Of a DNA stretch of 64,000 bases, positions 9,384 to 19,789 are shown piece by piece; positions within the stretch are counted from its first letter, which is position 1, and each line of letters begins with the position of its first letter. The notes under the pieces were generated by a model. That model had not been told where the DNA came from. It did not search any database and was given only the letters and a program-made list of their open reading frames with translations. This DNA comes from Megamerina dolium (Eukaryota > Arthropoda > Insecta > Diptera > Megamerinidae). Both the position numbers and the translations under genes were made by a program. The DNA is taken from NCBI GenBank assembly GCA_963854835.1, contig OY978528.1, positions 58,598,761-58,662,760 of the forward strand. The letters run 5' to 3'.

Positions 9384-11640
9384 ATGCATACATGCTACAT
9401 ACAATGAAAGCAAGTGCTTACCAACGTACTTACATATCAAAATGTATCTGAAATGTTTTACATATTACTAGAGCAGTACATAGCGTGTAACATGGCATTG
9501 TTTTATAATAATTTTCTGTTATATTTTTAGTATTTGTTTACAACTTGCATTTCTTTCATTTGTAAGGAAAAGCGTCAGCATTTTCTTTTGAATCTAATTT
9601 TTCTTTTCCACAAAATACATCAGCACAAAATATGACAATTAATATTCAGTAACAAAGGGGGGAAAACCAAAAAAAAAAAAATATTAAAATGATTTTCATA
9701 AGATTGTAAATTTGTTAAATGTGTGCTAGTATGTTAGGGAGGCTAACATTTTTTTGGAGATAATTTATAGAAAAGTAGTGGAATAAATTCTGCTGTTATT
9801 AGAAGTTTGGTACATAATGTATAAGGTACAAAATAGAAGAATCATGTCCACAGAGATTATAACTAAAATATATTTTGAAAATTAGAAAGTTAGTTTATTC
9901 ATCCTTGAACATATAGAAATTTGGAACGTATTTTTCGATTTTTCGAAAGATCGAAATCCATTTGAGATATGTATATGCTTTCATCAATATTATTTGCTTA
10001 GAATCATTCGTAGATATATTTGCTAGAATTATGTTTTAGCAGATTTTCCCCATACAAACTATTTCACCCACACTAATGAATATATTAACCACTTGCAGAT
10101 TAAACATCTTTGATCTTACTTTTGCTACATTTAGATACATTTACCCGTTGAAATCTGCATATTATGTAAATAACAATTGTATTATAAAAACAAAAGCAAA
10201 ATAATTGAAGAAAAAAAAATAGCAGATTAAATAGATACTGTCTATAAGCAGATATAATGACGTTATATTAACCTACTAAGTATGTTAACCTATTTGAACC
10301 ATTTGAAGCCATTCGTTTTATAAAAGACGAACAATTTTTAACAAAGACAATAAGGAAAGTAAGTAATTGTGATTTTCCTTTCTAACAATATCTCGTACAT
10401 AGTAACAAATCACTACCGTAACAATACAAAAAGGTATACACTTTTTTTTTTCTATATTAAAATGTTAATATAAAAAATAGGTGTGGTTCCAACTATGATT
10501 AAAAAAAAAAAAAAAAAAAAACAAATTATAAGCAAATTGATTTTGTCTTCGCTTTCGCATAGTACCTACATACATAATAACATTTCTTCTAACCTTTCAC
10601 TTTTTCTCTTCAATAATAGGTACACAATTATTAAACGTTTTACCACAATGAAACGCCATTTATTTAATTTATAATGCTTGAATTTTTAATATATTTTTTT
10701 GTTATTAAAGGAAAATACTTGATAAGACTAAAAATAACTAATCAATAAATCATTGGCAGGCTAAAAAAAAAATAAAAACACCAAGAGAAACTGATTAAAA
10801 CAGTTTATAATGATTTCGCTTTAACTTCGCTTCACGCTTATTATAATTTTATCAGGTGTACAGTGGTACAATTTGGCATCAATTACTAGTACATCGTGAT
10901 AAGTCTATACTTGATCACTGATGCGTAAGTTATGTATGTACATATGTATTCTTATTGTTCTTGATCTTTATTTTTCATGTACACACCTAATAATGTACAT
11001 ATGTACTGGTACAAGAAAGTGTTTCTCTGCACTTGCAATAAATTTGTACTTCCGCCTTTTTCATGGGCAAATAAAAGCGAATTTAATACAACACCTCTAT
11101 ATTATATACTTATATAATGTACCCATCCACTTTGTTATGCATTCAGAACGAAACGCTACGAAACTTTAAATTGTTGAGAAAAAAGTAAACATTCAAGGTG
11201 AACGGGAATAGGTTTTAATGGTAAAGGTGTCCGATTTACTATTGAAAATGTTTAATATAGTATTGCATAACTGGATGACTTTAAGAGGACGTTTGCAAAC
11301 ACCTATGAAACATATCTTTCATCTATTTTAATTGAAAATTAATATCTTTGAAAAAGCCGCAACAAATAGGCATTGAAACTCATTATTTATGGACACATGT
11401 ATCATACATAAACATCAACGAAACATATCTATTACGAGTTTACTTTGAGTACGCAATTCTTCGAAATGTAGTCCCAAAAAAAGTTTGAATGCAAAAAAAG
11501 CAATCGGAATGAATTATAAGTATTCTCAATTTGTTCGGGTTAACAAACAAATATCCTCTTCGTATGCTGGACTTTTTTTTTATTTTATGTGAACCCATAG
11601 AGACGATAGTGTAGTGTATCATGCTGTAACAAAAACGTTT
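9384..11640. other. Intergenic sequence, no gene seen
   Basis: AT-rich sequence with long homopolymers (an A run at about 10501-10520) and short dispersed TACATATGTA palindromes near 10937 and 10997. Open frames of 60-82 codons here have no recognisable features. Confidence 0.5.
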
Positions 11641-12922
11641 GCTTTGGATTTTTATTATCTACTTATGTAAATTTTGAGACATTCGTTTAATCGCTGTATC
11701 TACTTCAAATCAATTAAATAATCAAAATTTCAAAATCAATTCACTCTAGCTCGATGTGGCCATTTTTTGCTTTGACTATGGCCTTCAAACGGTGAAAAAA
11801 TGTGTTGCATGCTTCACGAATGTGATCTTCCGGTATTTTAGCCCATTCCCGAACAATGGCTTTCTTCAGCGCATCCATATTGGAATATTTTTTAGACCTC
11901 ACCTTATTCTCCAAAATGGCCCAGATGGAATAGTCCATCGGATTTGTATCTAGTGAATTTGAAAGCCGTTGTGTGGACGACATGAAGTATGAAACATAAT
12001 TTTTTAACCATTCTTGGTTCACACGAGCTTTATGAGACGGTGCCGAGTCTTGTTGGTATGTCCATGGTCGACGACCGAAATGTTTGCGTGCCGACAGCTC
12101 TAAAGCAACTACCAAAACATTTTCCCTATAATAAGTCGCATTCACTTTGACACCAGGCTTGATGATAACGATTGGAGAGCATCCATCGGCGGTCACAGCT
12201 GCCTATGCCATTAGTTGAGATGGAAAATTACTTCAGGTGACCATTCTTAGTCTCAAATTTGCGGAAGTGCATTCAGTAAAGTAAACACGATCATTTTGAG
12301 AGTTTATCAACTGCTCAATAGGGAATTTTTCTCATCATAGAACACAATGTTTGAAAATTCGCCACGTTCGTGCAAGCGTAACAACTCCTTTGCTCTTTCG
12401 AGTCTAACTTTTTGTTGCTTTGGTGTAAGATCGTGTGCCTTTTGGAACTTGTAAGACTTGAGCTCATTTTGGAATATGCGTCGGATGAGTCGCTGGAATA
12501 TTTTCAGTTCTTTTGACTACCACTACGACGTGGTTTCGTTCAAGTTGGGCCTTCACTTTACGAACCATTTCAGGTGATGTTGCTGGTTTTCTTTTCGTCC
12601 ACCACCATAGCGTTTGGCAATGCTGCCTGTATCATTGTAACGATTTATGGTACGATACACAAACATTTTATTCACTTTGAGGTGTTTGAGCTTACGAACA
12701 ATAGCTGGTTGTGATTTTTCAGCTAAATATAACGCAATCACACTATTATGTTTGAATTCCATTTCGAATAACGTTTGTTCTATAAAACTTCGGCTCAAAT
12801 GCTTATGGAAGTTTGTAAACAATATAAACTGCTGTTATTGGTATGAATTTCACGTAGTTTGCAATATCGGTTTGACAGATATGCATGTGTGTAGATGGTA
12901 ACACTTCAATTGCCTAACCCTG
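11640..12922 (-). mobile_element. Degenerate DD37D Tc1/mariner element
   Basis: Minus-strand fragments together cover a whole transposase from the N-terminal helix-turn-helix to the C-terminus. The likely 5' terminus is at about 12922, where the complement reads CAGGGTTAGGCAATTGAAG after TA, a typical Tc1/mariner start. No matching inverted repeat could be found on the left side, so the 3' terminus near 11640 is approximate and may be lost. The copy is old: the frame is broken at least twice. Confidence 0.75.
11741..12822 (-). pseudogene. Broken DD37D mariner-type transposase
   Basis: On the minus strand, 12822-12553 encodes the N-terminal HTH region (MEFKHNSVIALYLAEKSQ, then RKLKHLKVNKMFVYRTINRY). 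After a frame change, 12500-12300 encodes QKAHDLTPKQQKVRLERA and FYDEKNS with the first catalytic Asp. 12196-11741 encodes YQQDSAPSHKARV with the second Asp and DTNPMDYSIW with the third. 37 residues separate the last two, giving the DD37D (maT-like) spacing. All three catalytic residues survive, but frameshifts and stops between the pieces make it non-functional. The C-terminal piece ends at a genuine-looking stop after HIELE. Confidence 0.8.
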
Positions 12923-13875
12923 TATTGAATATGTTATTTGAATAATTTTATTCTGATTTTATTAGTTGAAAATTGTTCTTAAGCAATTCTAGCTAATTCT
13001 AATTAATTGTAATAAAAATTAAAATTATTGCATAGCATTTTTTTTTTTAATAAATTGAATATTTTATTCCCATAATTTTTTTTAAATAAAAATTCTGACT
13101 ATGTGTACAAGTAATTAAAATTGTTGATTAATCAAAATCCTTATTATTTAAATAATTTGATATTTCATCAAAAGAATAATTGATTAATCAGATTGTTCAA
13201 ATAATCGGTTAATGTCACAACTCTAGAAAAAATCGTTCACATGCTTTAAATAATGTGTTGATATTGAAAAACAATTCTTTCAAAAACTCACGGAGTTTCC
13301 GAAATAAATCATATTTCTATTTCTAAAAGACCAAATTTAAATAAAAATTATGAAAGTAGAAGTCTTCATTTTGATTAGAACGCTATTCGATGGAAAAGCG
13401 TTCTAATCAGCGATGCACCCAAACATAGTGTAATATATATCCATCTTGGCTCAAATTTTTTTTGCATCCTTTGACACTTCATTTTATGGCATATAAGAAT
13501 TCGGTTCACCAAAGAAATCAGCATTAGTCGGAGGAAGTGTTTTTGAAGAAATTATGGAGAGACCATATTATATTTGTTGAGAAACCCGAATTTTTGATGG
13601 CGTGTACTATAAAAAAAAGGAAGCAAAAATCTTTACGTAAATGTTGTCTTCAATTTTTAATCGACTTTTTGACATATTTCCCATACAAAATATTATTCTA
13701 AATTTAAGATGATCTTAATTTTGGCGAAATCGTTTGTCCCAATTTATAATAACCTTATTTGACACATTTCTCATAAAAAATATTGCTCTAAATTTAAGAT
13801 GATCTGAATTTTAAATTAATGACAAAATTCACTGCGAAAAATACTTTTTGCGGCCTGCCTCAACTTTCTGATTAA
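12923..13875. other. Intergenic sequence with a 90-bp two-copy direct repeat
   Basis: AT-rich sequence. A block around AAATTTAAGATGATCT occurs at 13700 and again at 13790, with similar sequence on both sides, so a segment of 90 bp has been duplicated in tandem. CCCATACAAA lies in the first copy (13680-13689), recalling repeat families A-C. No gene is seen. Confidence 0.5.
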
Positions 13876-13879
13876 TATA

Positions 13880-14445
13880 ACTGCAAGGGAAAAATAGATA
13901 TGAATGCTAGAAAAGGAGCAGCAACCCCGTTTGTAGGCCCGGAACCATTCTGCGGATTGGGAAAGGGCAACTTCTCCAAAATCTCTAGGAAAAAAGAAGA
14001 TATACAAAGGAAGCAATATTGGGATAATCTACCAGGGTTACGACAATTAAAGTCGCTCTTAGGAACATATAACCTAAATAGATTTGAGGATTATGTGAAG
14101 CTAAACAAGAATATCTTAAGAATCATTACAGGAATTCTGAAAGGACATTGTAGATTGAACTATCACCTAAAAAAACTGGGAATTTACTTTAATGAAATTT
14201 GTAGGTTTTGCAGGGAGGAGGATGAAACCTCGACACACGTACTGGAGGTGTGCTCCGCACTAATGCAAAAAACGAAAGAAATACCTAGGGGAACATCTAC
14301 TAACTGATGGGACAATCAGACTAGGGAATATAGGCGCAATACTACATTTCATAGAGGATGTTGGGTTTAAAGAAATGAAGGGGGCACGATAGATGTTATA
14401 GGTCGCGATGCTACATCCCCATTAACAATAATAATAATAATATCG
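13880..14445 (+). mobile_element. 3' end of an I-like non-LTR retrotransposon
   Basis: This is a 5'-truncated copy: coding sequence begins abruptly near 13885 and runs to a stop at 14390-14392. A short 3' UTR follows, then a tail of AAT/TAA repeats (about 14427-14442). A (TAA)n tail, the C-terminal Cys/His motif and the RNase H-adjacent sequence fit the I superfamily of LINEs. Truncation from the 5' side is the usual fate of such copies. No clear target duplication was found. Confidence 0.7.
13885..14392 (+). pseudogene. C-terminal part of a LINE ORF2 (post-RNase H region), frameshifted
   Basis: The frame starting around ATG 13900 gives ARKGAATPFVGPEPFCGLGK, then YWDNLPGLRQLKSLL, then GHCRLNYHLKKLGI and CRFCREEDETSTHVLEVC. 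That is a C-x2-C...H...C cysteine/histidine knuckle typical of the tail of I/R1/Jockey-type ORF2 after the RNase H domain. At about 14262-14275, a run of A around AAAAAACGAAAG hides a one-base frameshift. The next frame continues RKYLGEHLLTDGTIRLGN and ends MKGAR-stop at 14390-14392. No endonuclease or reverse transcriptase domain remains. Confidence 0.75.
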
Positions 14446-14639
14446 TACAATTTTTTATATTTGCACCATCTGTTTGTCTGATTCAAGGAAAATATTATGC
14501 ACCGAAATTGTTTGGCTCGACGCGAGTTTTATTCTGTTACACATAGAACGCATAATTGTTCGATCGATCTAAATCAAGATACAAAAAAGTAAATTTTATT
14601 ATATGTTTTCATGTGTTTTCGCTAGAAAATTTCAAATAT

Positions 14640-14745
14640 ACCCTTGCAGGTTTTGCGTATGAAATATTAAAGCTATAGCGAAGGAGTTTGGGTAAAAACC
14701 ACACCGACGGTCCATACAAAAGTATGGCTTCTCAAACGTACGTCT
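14640..14745 (-). repeat. Single family B module
   Basis: On the minus strand this reads like one unit of the family B arrays (29.4, 37.1, 42.4 and 48.0 kb): CCATACTTTTGTATGGACCG, then a GTGTGGTTTTTACCC block, with a TATAGCTTTAATATTTC block on the other side. It is degenerate and isolated. Confidence 0.45.
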
Positions 14746-15007
14746 ATGCATCACTCATTGTGGAGAGTAGCTATGTTTTGGTATGACTGAATTTTTGTAA
14801 TTTTAATTTTAAGATATTAAAATATTTAGGTTAATTTTGACAAACGCTTAAATTTGATTAATTAACAATAATTTTGTTTTTTATTAAGATATATCATCAA
14901 TTAATGAAAACACCATGCGCCTCGTAACAAGTTGCTTCAATGCACATACAAGTACCAGTGTGCATATTATATACCTTATATTGTATATTTATGATAATTT
15001 TTTTTTT
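14746..15007. other. Spacer with no gene
   Basis: AT-rich sequence between the family B module and the family C element. It ends in a T run. Confidence 0.4.
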
Positions 15008-16566
15008 TTATACCCTGCATAATGCAATATGCATGGTATATTCATTTCGGTCAGATGTTTGTGTCCACTTGAAGGAATCTCCGGAGATATAGACATGGAT
15101 ATATATTCGTGATCAGCGTCGATTAAATTTTCGATTTAACGATGTCCGTCCGTCCGTCCGTCCGTCTGTCTGTCACCTGGCTGGTTCGCACGATAACTTG
15201 AGTAAATATTGAGCTATTTCGATGAAATTTGGAATAAGTAATCTATGATCCAAGGGTACGGAGGGGATTGATATTGGGCATGATCGGTCAATAACCACGC
15301 CCACACCAAGCATTCAAAGCGACTAACCTCGAAATTTTCAAAATCTTTAACTTGCTATAACTCACATAATATACGACCTGGGACAACAATATTTTGCACA
15401 TAGAGTTATATTATACTACTATATAACCTCGCCAAAAGTGGGTGAGCCACGCCTACTTTTTAGCGTAGCTCCCATACAAAGTGTCTGTACTTCTTTTAAA
15501 TTGAAACTGCTGTAACTTCTACAATATTTTGTCTAGAATAATTATAATTGACACTTAGATTAACACGGTAGTCAGAAATAATATGGCAGAAAATCAATGT
15601 GCCACGCCCACTCCTTTTTGGGTCTCCCATACAAAGTTGCGGAAATGAAAAAAAATGTTACCGGTTATAACTTGCAAACTATTCAGCGTAGAATAACGAG
15701 ATTTAAGGTGTGGATTAGTATTGTACGAGCAACTAGGCTCACAGAAAATGGGCGCACTACGCCTAGTGTTTATCGTAGCCCCCATACAAATTTTAAATTG
15801 AAACAGTTGTAACTTCGGCAATCTTCTGTCTAGAATAACCATAATTGACACTTAAATTAATATCGTAGTCGGCAAAAAGCTGGCAGAAAATCAGTGTGTC
15901 ACGCCCACTCCTTCATGGGTCTCCCATACAAAGTCGAGTGAATTAAACTAAAATTTTAAGCTCCATAGCTTACAAACCATTTAGCCTAGGACAACGAGAC
16001 TTAGGGTATGGATTAGTATTGTACGAGCAACTAGGCTCACAGAAAATGGGTGCACCACGCCCAGTGTTTATCGTAGCCCCCATACAAATTTTAAATTGAA
16101 ACAGCTGTAACTTAGGCAATCTTATGTCTACAATAACCATAATTGACACTTAAATTAATATCGTAGTCGGAAATATTCTGGCGAAAAATCAGCGTACCAC
16201 GCCCACTTCTTATTGGGGCTCCCATACAAAGTTGAGGAAATTAAACAAAAATGTTAACCACCATAACTTAGAAACTATTCAACGTAGGACACCAAATTTA
16301 AGGTGTGGATTAACATTGAAAAATTAATTGGATTTACTAGAAAGTGGTAAGCCACGCCCACTTTTTATATAGCCCCCATACTAAGCCTCGGAATTATCTT
16401 AAAATCCTTTTACTTCGTCAAAGTCAACCATATTTCGGGTGTAAATTAGTAGTATATGCAAAAATTGTTTCTCGAAAAGTGGAAATAAAAGAAAAGTTGG
16501 ATATTCGAGTAAACTTTTTATATATAAATCTACATATGCAGGGTATAGTTTGGTCGGCCCCAGCCG
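15008..16566 (+). repeat. Family C element with about 297-bp internal tandem repeats
   Basis: The left end TTTATACCCTGCATAATGCA and the right part ATATGCAGGGTATAG are roughly inverse. Between them lie a (GTCC)n tract and about three tandem units, marked by ATAATTGACACTTA near 15541, 15839 and 16136, giving a period of about 297 bp. Each unit has two related halves, one ending CACGCCCACTCC..TCTCCCATACAAAG and the other GTTTATCGTAGCCCCCATACAAA. It resembles the TATACCC...GGGTATA dispersed repeats of fly genomes that carry CCACGCCCAC blocks. Several open frames cross it (15597-15812 and its reverse, 16344-16676), but none is protein-like. Its mode of spread is unknown. Confidence 0.7.
15144..15174. 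repeat. (GTCC)n / (GTCT)n tetranucleotide tract
   Basis: GTCC repeats pass into GTCTGTCTGTC. Such tracts follow the 5' part of many fly repeats of this kind. Confidence 0.9.
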
Positions 16567-18370
16567 ACTGTAAGGAGATTTTTATAATTTTATTTCCTAC
16601 ATACGATTATAAGATAAATTGCATATTAATGAATGTATTAATTGAAAGTGAAAATCTCTCAGTTTATGATATATGAGTGTGGTATGTTTTTGTGTGTATG
16701 TATAGTATGTATATAGTATATGCATAAATAAAATCACGTCGTTAGCAAAACTACATTATATTTGATATCAAACGATATACATGATCAAAAAAACGAATTT
16801 GAGTATAAAAGAAATGTAATGTCTTTCACCAAATTTCTACACCTCGAAATTTCACTTTCAATTTATGATTGCTTTGATTTTTGCTACTGTTACTGCTGTT
16901 GTCGTTGTCATTGTAAATGCCACATATTTTTTGCTTGTTTCTGAAATACTTATGAATTTTAATTTAAATTGACAAAATAACATTTATGAAAACAAAAAAA
17001 ATACAAAAACAAAAGAAAAAAGGAGATCAAATCAAAAAAGCTTACTCACTCACACACTCACTTGTAATAGTGAAGATTATTTGGGACAAAATCCAATAAC
17101 AAATTATGAAAAATTTACTAAAGACACACACACACGCGAATAAACAATTTGTTCAGCATTTCAAAAGCAAAAAGAAAAAAACCGCTGAATTTTAAAAAGT
17201 CAATGCCCTCAATATTCAATGAGTTGCCATGCATTTACATACATTAAAGATTACAGTTCGATGAATAAATGCAACTAATTATATTAAGTACAAATATTAT
17301 AATTTTATTTTCAAATTGATATCGACATATTGAATGCTATATATGTAGGTAGGTAATTATATAGACGTACAAAATGTGAGCAATAGCAGCAGCATCAGAA
17401 TAAGCAATAACAGCAGTGTTGTTGCACAGAATCAACAAATTCAATCGCATCACACATATATGAATATTGCTAATTTTGAACTTTATTTAAAAAATAAATA
17501 AATTGCCCCCAAATGGCATATCATCTCATTGTTCGTTTGCTTTTTCTTTATCATGGCGTACATGGCGTGTTTGTGATGTGCATTTTTTCTGCATTTTGCT
17601 TTAACTTCTTTTGTGCGAAATTGCAATGATGCTCTACGTTGTCTTTGCTATAGGTTTGAATTTTATTTTTTTCTTTACCGATCATTATTTGAATAAAAAA
17701 GTAATTAATAAGAAAGTATGTGAGCATTCACATATGTGAGATGGTGAATCAGAGCATTTCATTGTAGTTGCTACATTATTTTCACATGTTTTTCTGCTTC
17801 TACTTTTTTTTGTTTTTGCAACATATTCATCGATTTCGCTTATTTTGAAAGTAGCGCAAAGAATTGCAGAGAAAAAACATAATTACTTTTGTTACAAAGA
17901 ATATATGAATATTTTACAAAATTTATTTATTTTTTGTATGCAATTGAAAATTGAAAATTGCAATATTGCAAATGGAATTTTGGAAATCAGATAAAGTAAT
18001 AAATTAAAATTTTGTTAATTAATTAAATTAAATTAAATTAAATTTCTGAGTGCTAATGTTATCAAAAACTCAATAAATTGGTCGAATTTTAAAAATTTTT
18101 CAGATATCGCTTTGGCAGTACTTTATAACAACTAGTTAGTATTAAAAATACTAAATTGACTTTTTTTCTTTCACAGGTTTTAAGTTTTAAATAATTCAAA
18201 ATATTTAATGTTATTGTGCTAATGAAATTATATAAACACAATTATTTTATAAAGGCTAAATATGTACATATAGATGAATCTTTTTTCTTCTTTCAAAAAA
18301 CCACAGACTTCAGCAACCTAGAAGTCATAAAAGACTCCTAGATATTTACTTAAGTGGCAGTTAAACCGGA
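16567..18370. other. Intergenic sequence, no gene seen
   Basis: AT-rich sequence with short simple repeats, including AATTA/AAATT pentamers at about 18015-18045. Open frames of about 60 codons are not convincing. Confidence 0.5.
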
Positions 18371-18379
18371 AATTGATTT

Positions 18380-19250
18380 AGGCCGAAATTAGCATGCTTC
18401 ACCAGCTACCTCTGTCCTTTGATGGATGGCGCCAACCCCGCCAAGCCCCGTTAAGTTCTCCAGTTCTTGGCCTTTTGACCGGAGGTTAGGTCTGTCTCTT
18501 CTGCATCCACAGGCGCTCGAACACTTCAATCATTCTCTCATCTAAGGTTGAAAGTGTCCAGACTTCGACGGACAGGCATGATGAAAAGCTTGTAGAGTGT
18601 AGTTTTCGTTCTTCTAGAGAGCGCTCGAATTCTCAATTGCCCAAAGTAACACCCGTTTGCAAGAGTGATCCTTTGCATTATCTCCAGCATGAAGTCATAC
18701 TGCTTGTTAATACTGATTCCAAGATAATTGAAGTCAAAAGCGTAGTTAACAACAGTGATGTGCTAGGACGCCGGGACTCTTTGTTTGTTGACACTAGGTA
18801 CATTCTCGTTCACCGTCAGATCCAATCGACATGACTCTCTATCCAATGCTGAACTGACAGCTTGCGCGTTTATGTCTATATCATCGGGATACGCTAACAG
18901 CATAACACTTTTGTTCAAGATAGTGGCACTGTGTCGTATATCAGCAGCTCGTACAATATTATTTTATCCATAAGAGATTAAAGTCGCACGATAACGAATC
19001 ACATTGTCTAAAGCCATTTTCGGTATTAAAGGGCGGGTAGGGGTCCTTCCCAATTTTCACTGCACAACGGGAGTTATACAGTGTAATTCTGCAAAGACGA
19101 ATGAGCTGCGCAGGAATACCGAACTCAGACATTGTTGCGTAAGGGTAATCTTTTGCCGAACTGTCGAAAGATGTTATATAATCAACAAGTATGTGGTGTG
19201 TCGATATATTTTTCCTGGGTCTTCTCCAGAATATGGTAGATTTGCCTTAA
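18380..19250 (-). pseudogene. Degraded non-LTR retrotransposon reverse transcriptase
   Basis: On the minus strand the reverse transcriptase catalytic box is visible as LAYPDDIDINAQAV (normally YADD; here A is changed to P), followed by frameshifted downstream parts. About 18640-18400 reads TTLYKLFIMPV, then EVWTLSTLDERMIEVFERLW and KRPRTGELNGAWRGWRHP, similar to the C-terminal region of RTE/BovB-like or related LINEs. Frameshifts and stops are frequent, so this is a dead fragment. Upstream (19250-18960) the sequence is less conserved. The + strand open frames at 18637-18834, 18785-18973 and 19004-19297 are antisense shadows. Confidence 0.6.
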
Positions 19251-19490
19251 CAGACTCCAAAAAAAGAGTAGCAAATGCTTCTAAATATGGATCTTAAAAG
19301 ACTTTTAAATATGACTCAAAACGTGGTCTTAATTATGGTGCAAAAAAAAACTTCTTAAATATCTAAAAAATTTTCAAATACGACTCAAAAAATACTTCTA
19401 ATTATCGATCGTAAAGAGTCCCTAACTATTTTAAAGGATTTTTAAATATGGGTCATAAAGACTTCCTAAATATGAGTAGCAAAAGACTGG
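19250..19490 (+). repeat. Degenerate minisatellite, unit about 24 bp
   Basis: Nine or more diverged units of 20-25 bp follow one another. The consensus is close to CTTCTAAATATGNNTCNTAA followed by AAGA. Examples start at 19278 (CTTCTAAATATGGATCTTAA), 19302 (CTTTTAAATATGACTCAAAA) and 19462 (CTTCCTAAATATGAGTAGCA). Units vary in length and sequence, unlike a CRISPR array, and there are no unique spacers. It lies exactly between the LINE fragment and the truncated SINE, so it may be a LINE 3' region or a fragment of another element. Confidence 0.75.
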
Positions 19491-19511
19491 TCAATATTAG
19501 AATTACCTACC

Positions 19512-19780
19512 CTACTTGTGGGTTCCCCATCTGCCAGCAAGAATTGGGAATTTTTCCGGCAGTTTGCCAAAAATGCTTCTTAACAAGAGCTCTGTGACAA
19601 AACTAAGTTAAAGTGATGTCACAAAGGTTCTGCCGTTCGGAACCGGTTCCATCTAATGCTGTCCAAATTTAACACGCACAACAGTATTGGAAGAGAAGTA
19701 CGGTGGTATCACAATGGGCCTTCCTGTCCTAAATATGCCCTCTCATGGAGAGGGCAGCCATATAACCTAACCTTGCGTAA
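19512..19780 (+). mobile_element. 5'-truncated SINE copy
   Basis: It matches the body of the SINE at 9007-9370 and the inverted copy at 23571-23851: GCAAGAATTGGGAATTTTTC, then CTCTGTGACAAAACTAAG, TGATGTCACAAAGGTTCTGC and CGTTCGGAACCGG. The tRNA-like head is absent. The tail (GGGCCTTCCTGTCCTAAATA, then GGGCAGCCATATAACCTAAC) is the second subfamily's tail. Confidence 0.8.
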
Positions 19781-19789
19781 TTTAGCCGC

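Noticed and set aside
11756..11953. + strand open frame in the DD37D element
   Set aside because: Antisense of the transposase C-terminal part.
14900..15010. LTR or retroviral sequence near the family C left end
   Set aside because: No primer-binding site, polypurine tract, gag or pol sequence was found on either side.
15594..16676. Open frames inside the family C repeat
   Set aside because: The frames do not persist between the internal repeat units, so there is no selection for a protein.
19250..19490. CRISPR array
   Set aside because: Units are contiguous and diverged with no unique spacers, and the genome is eukaryotic.
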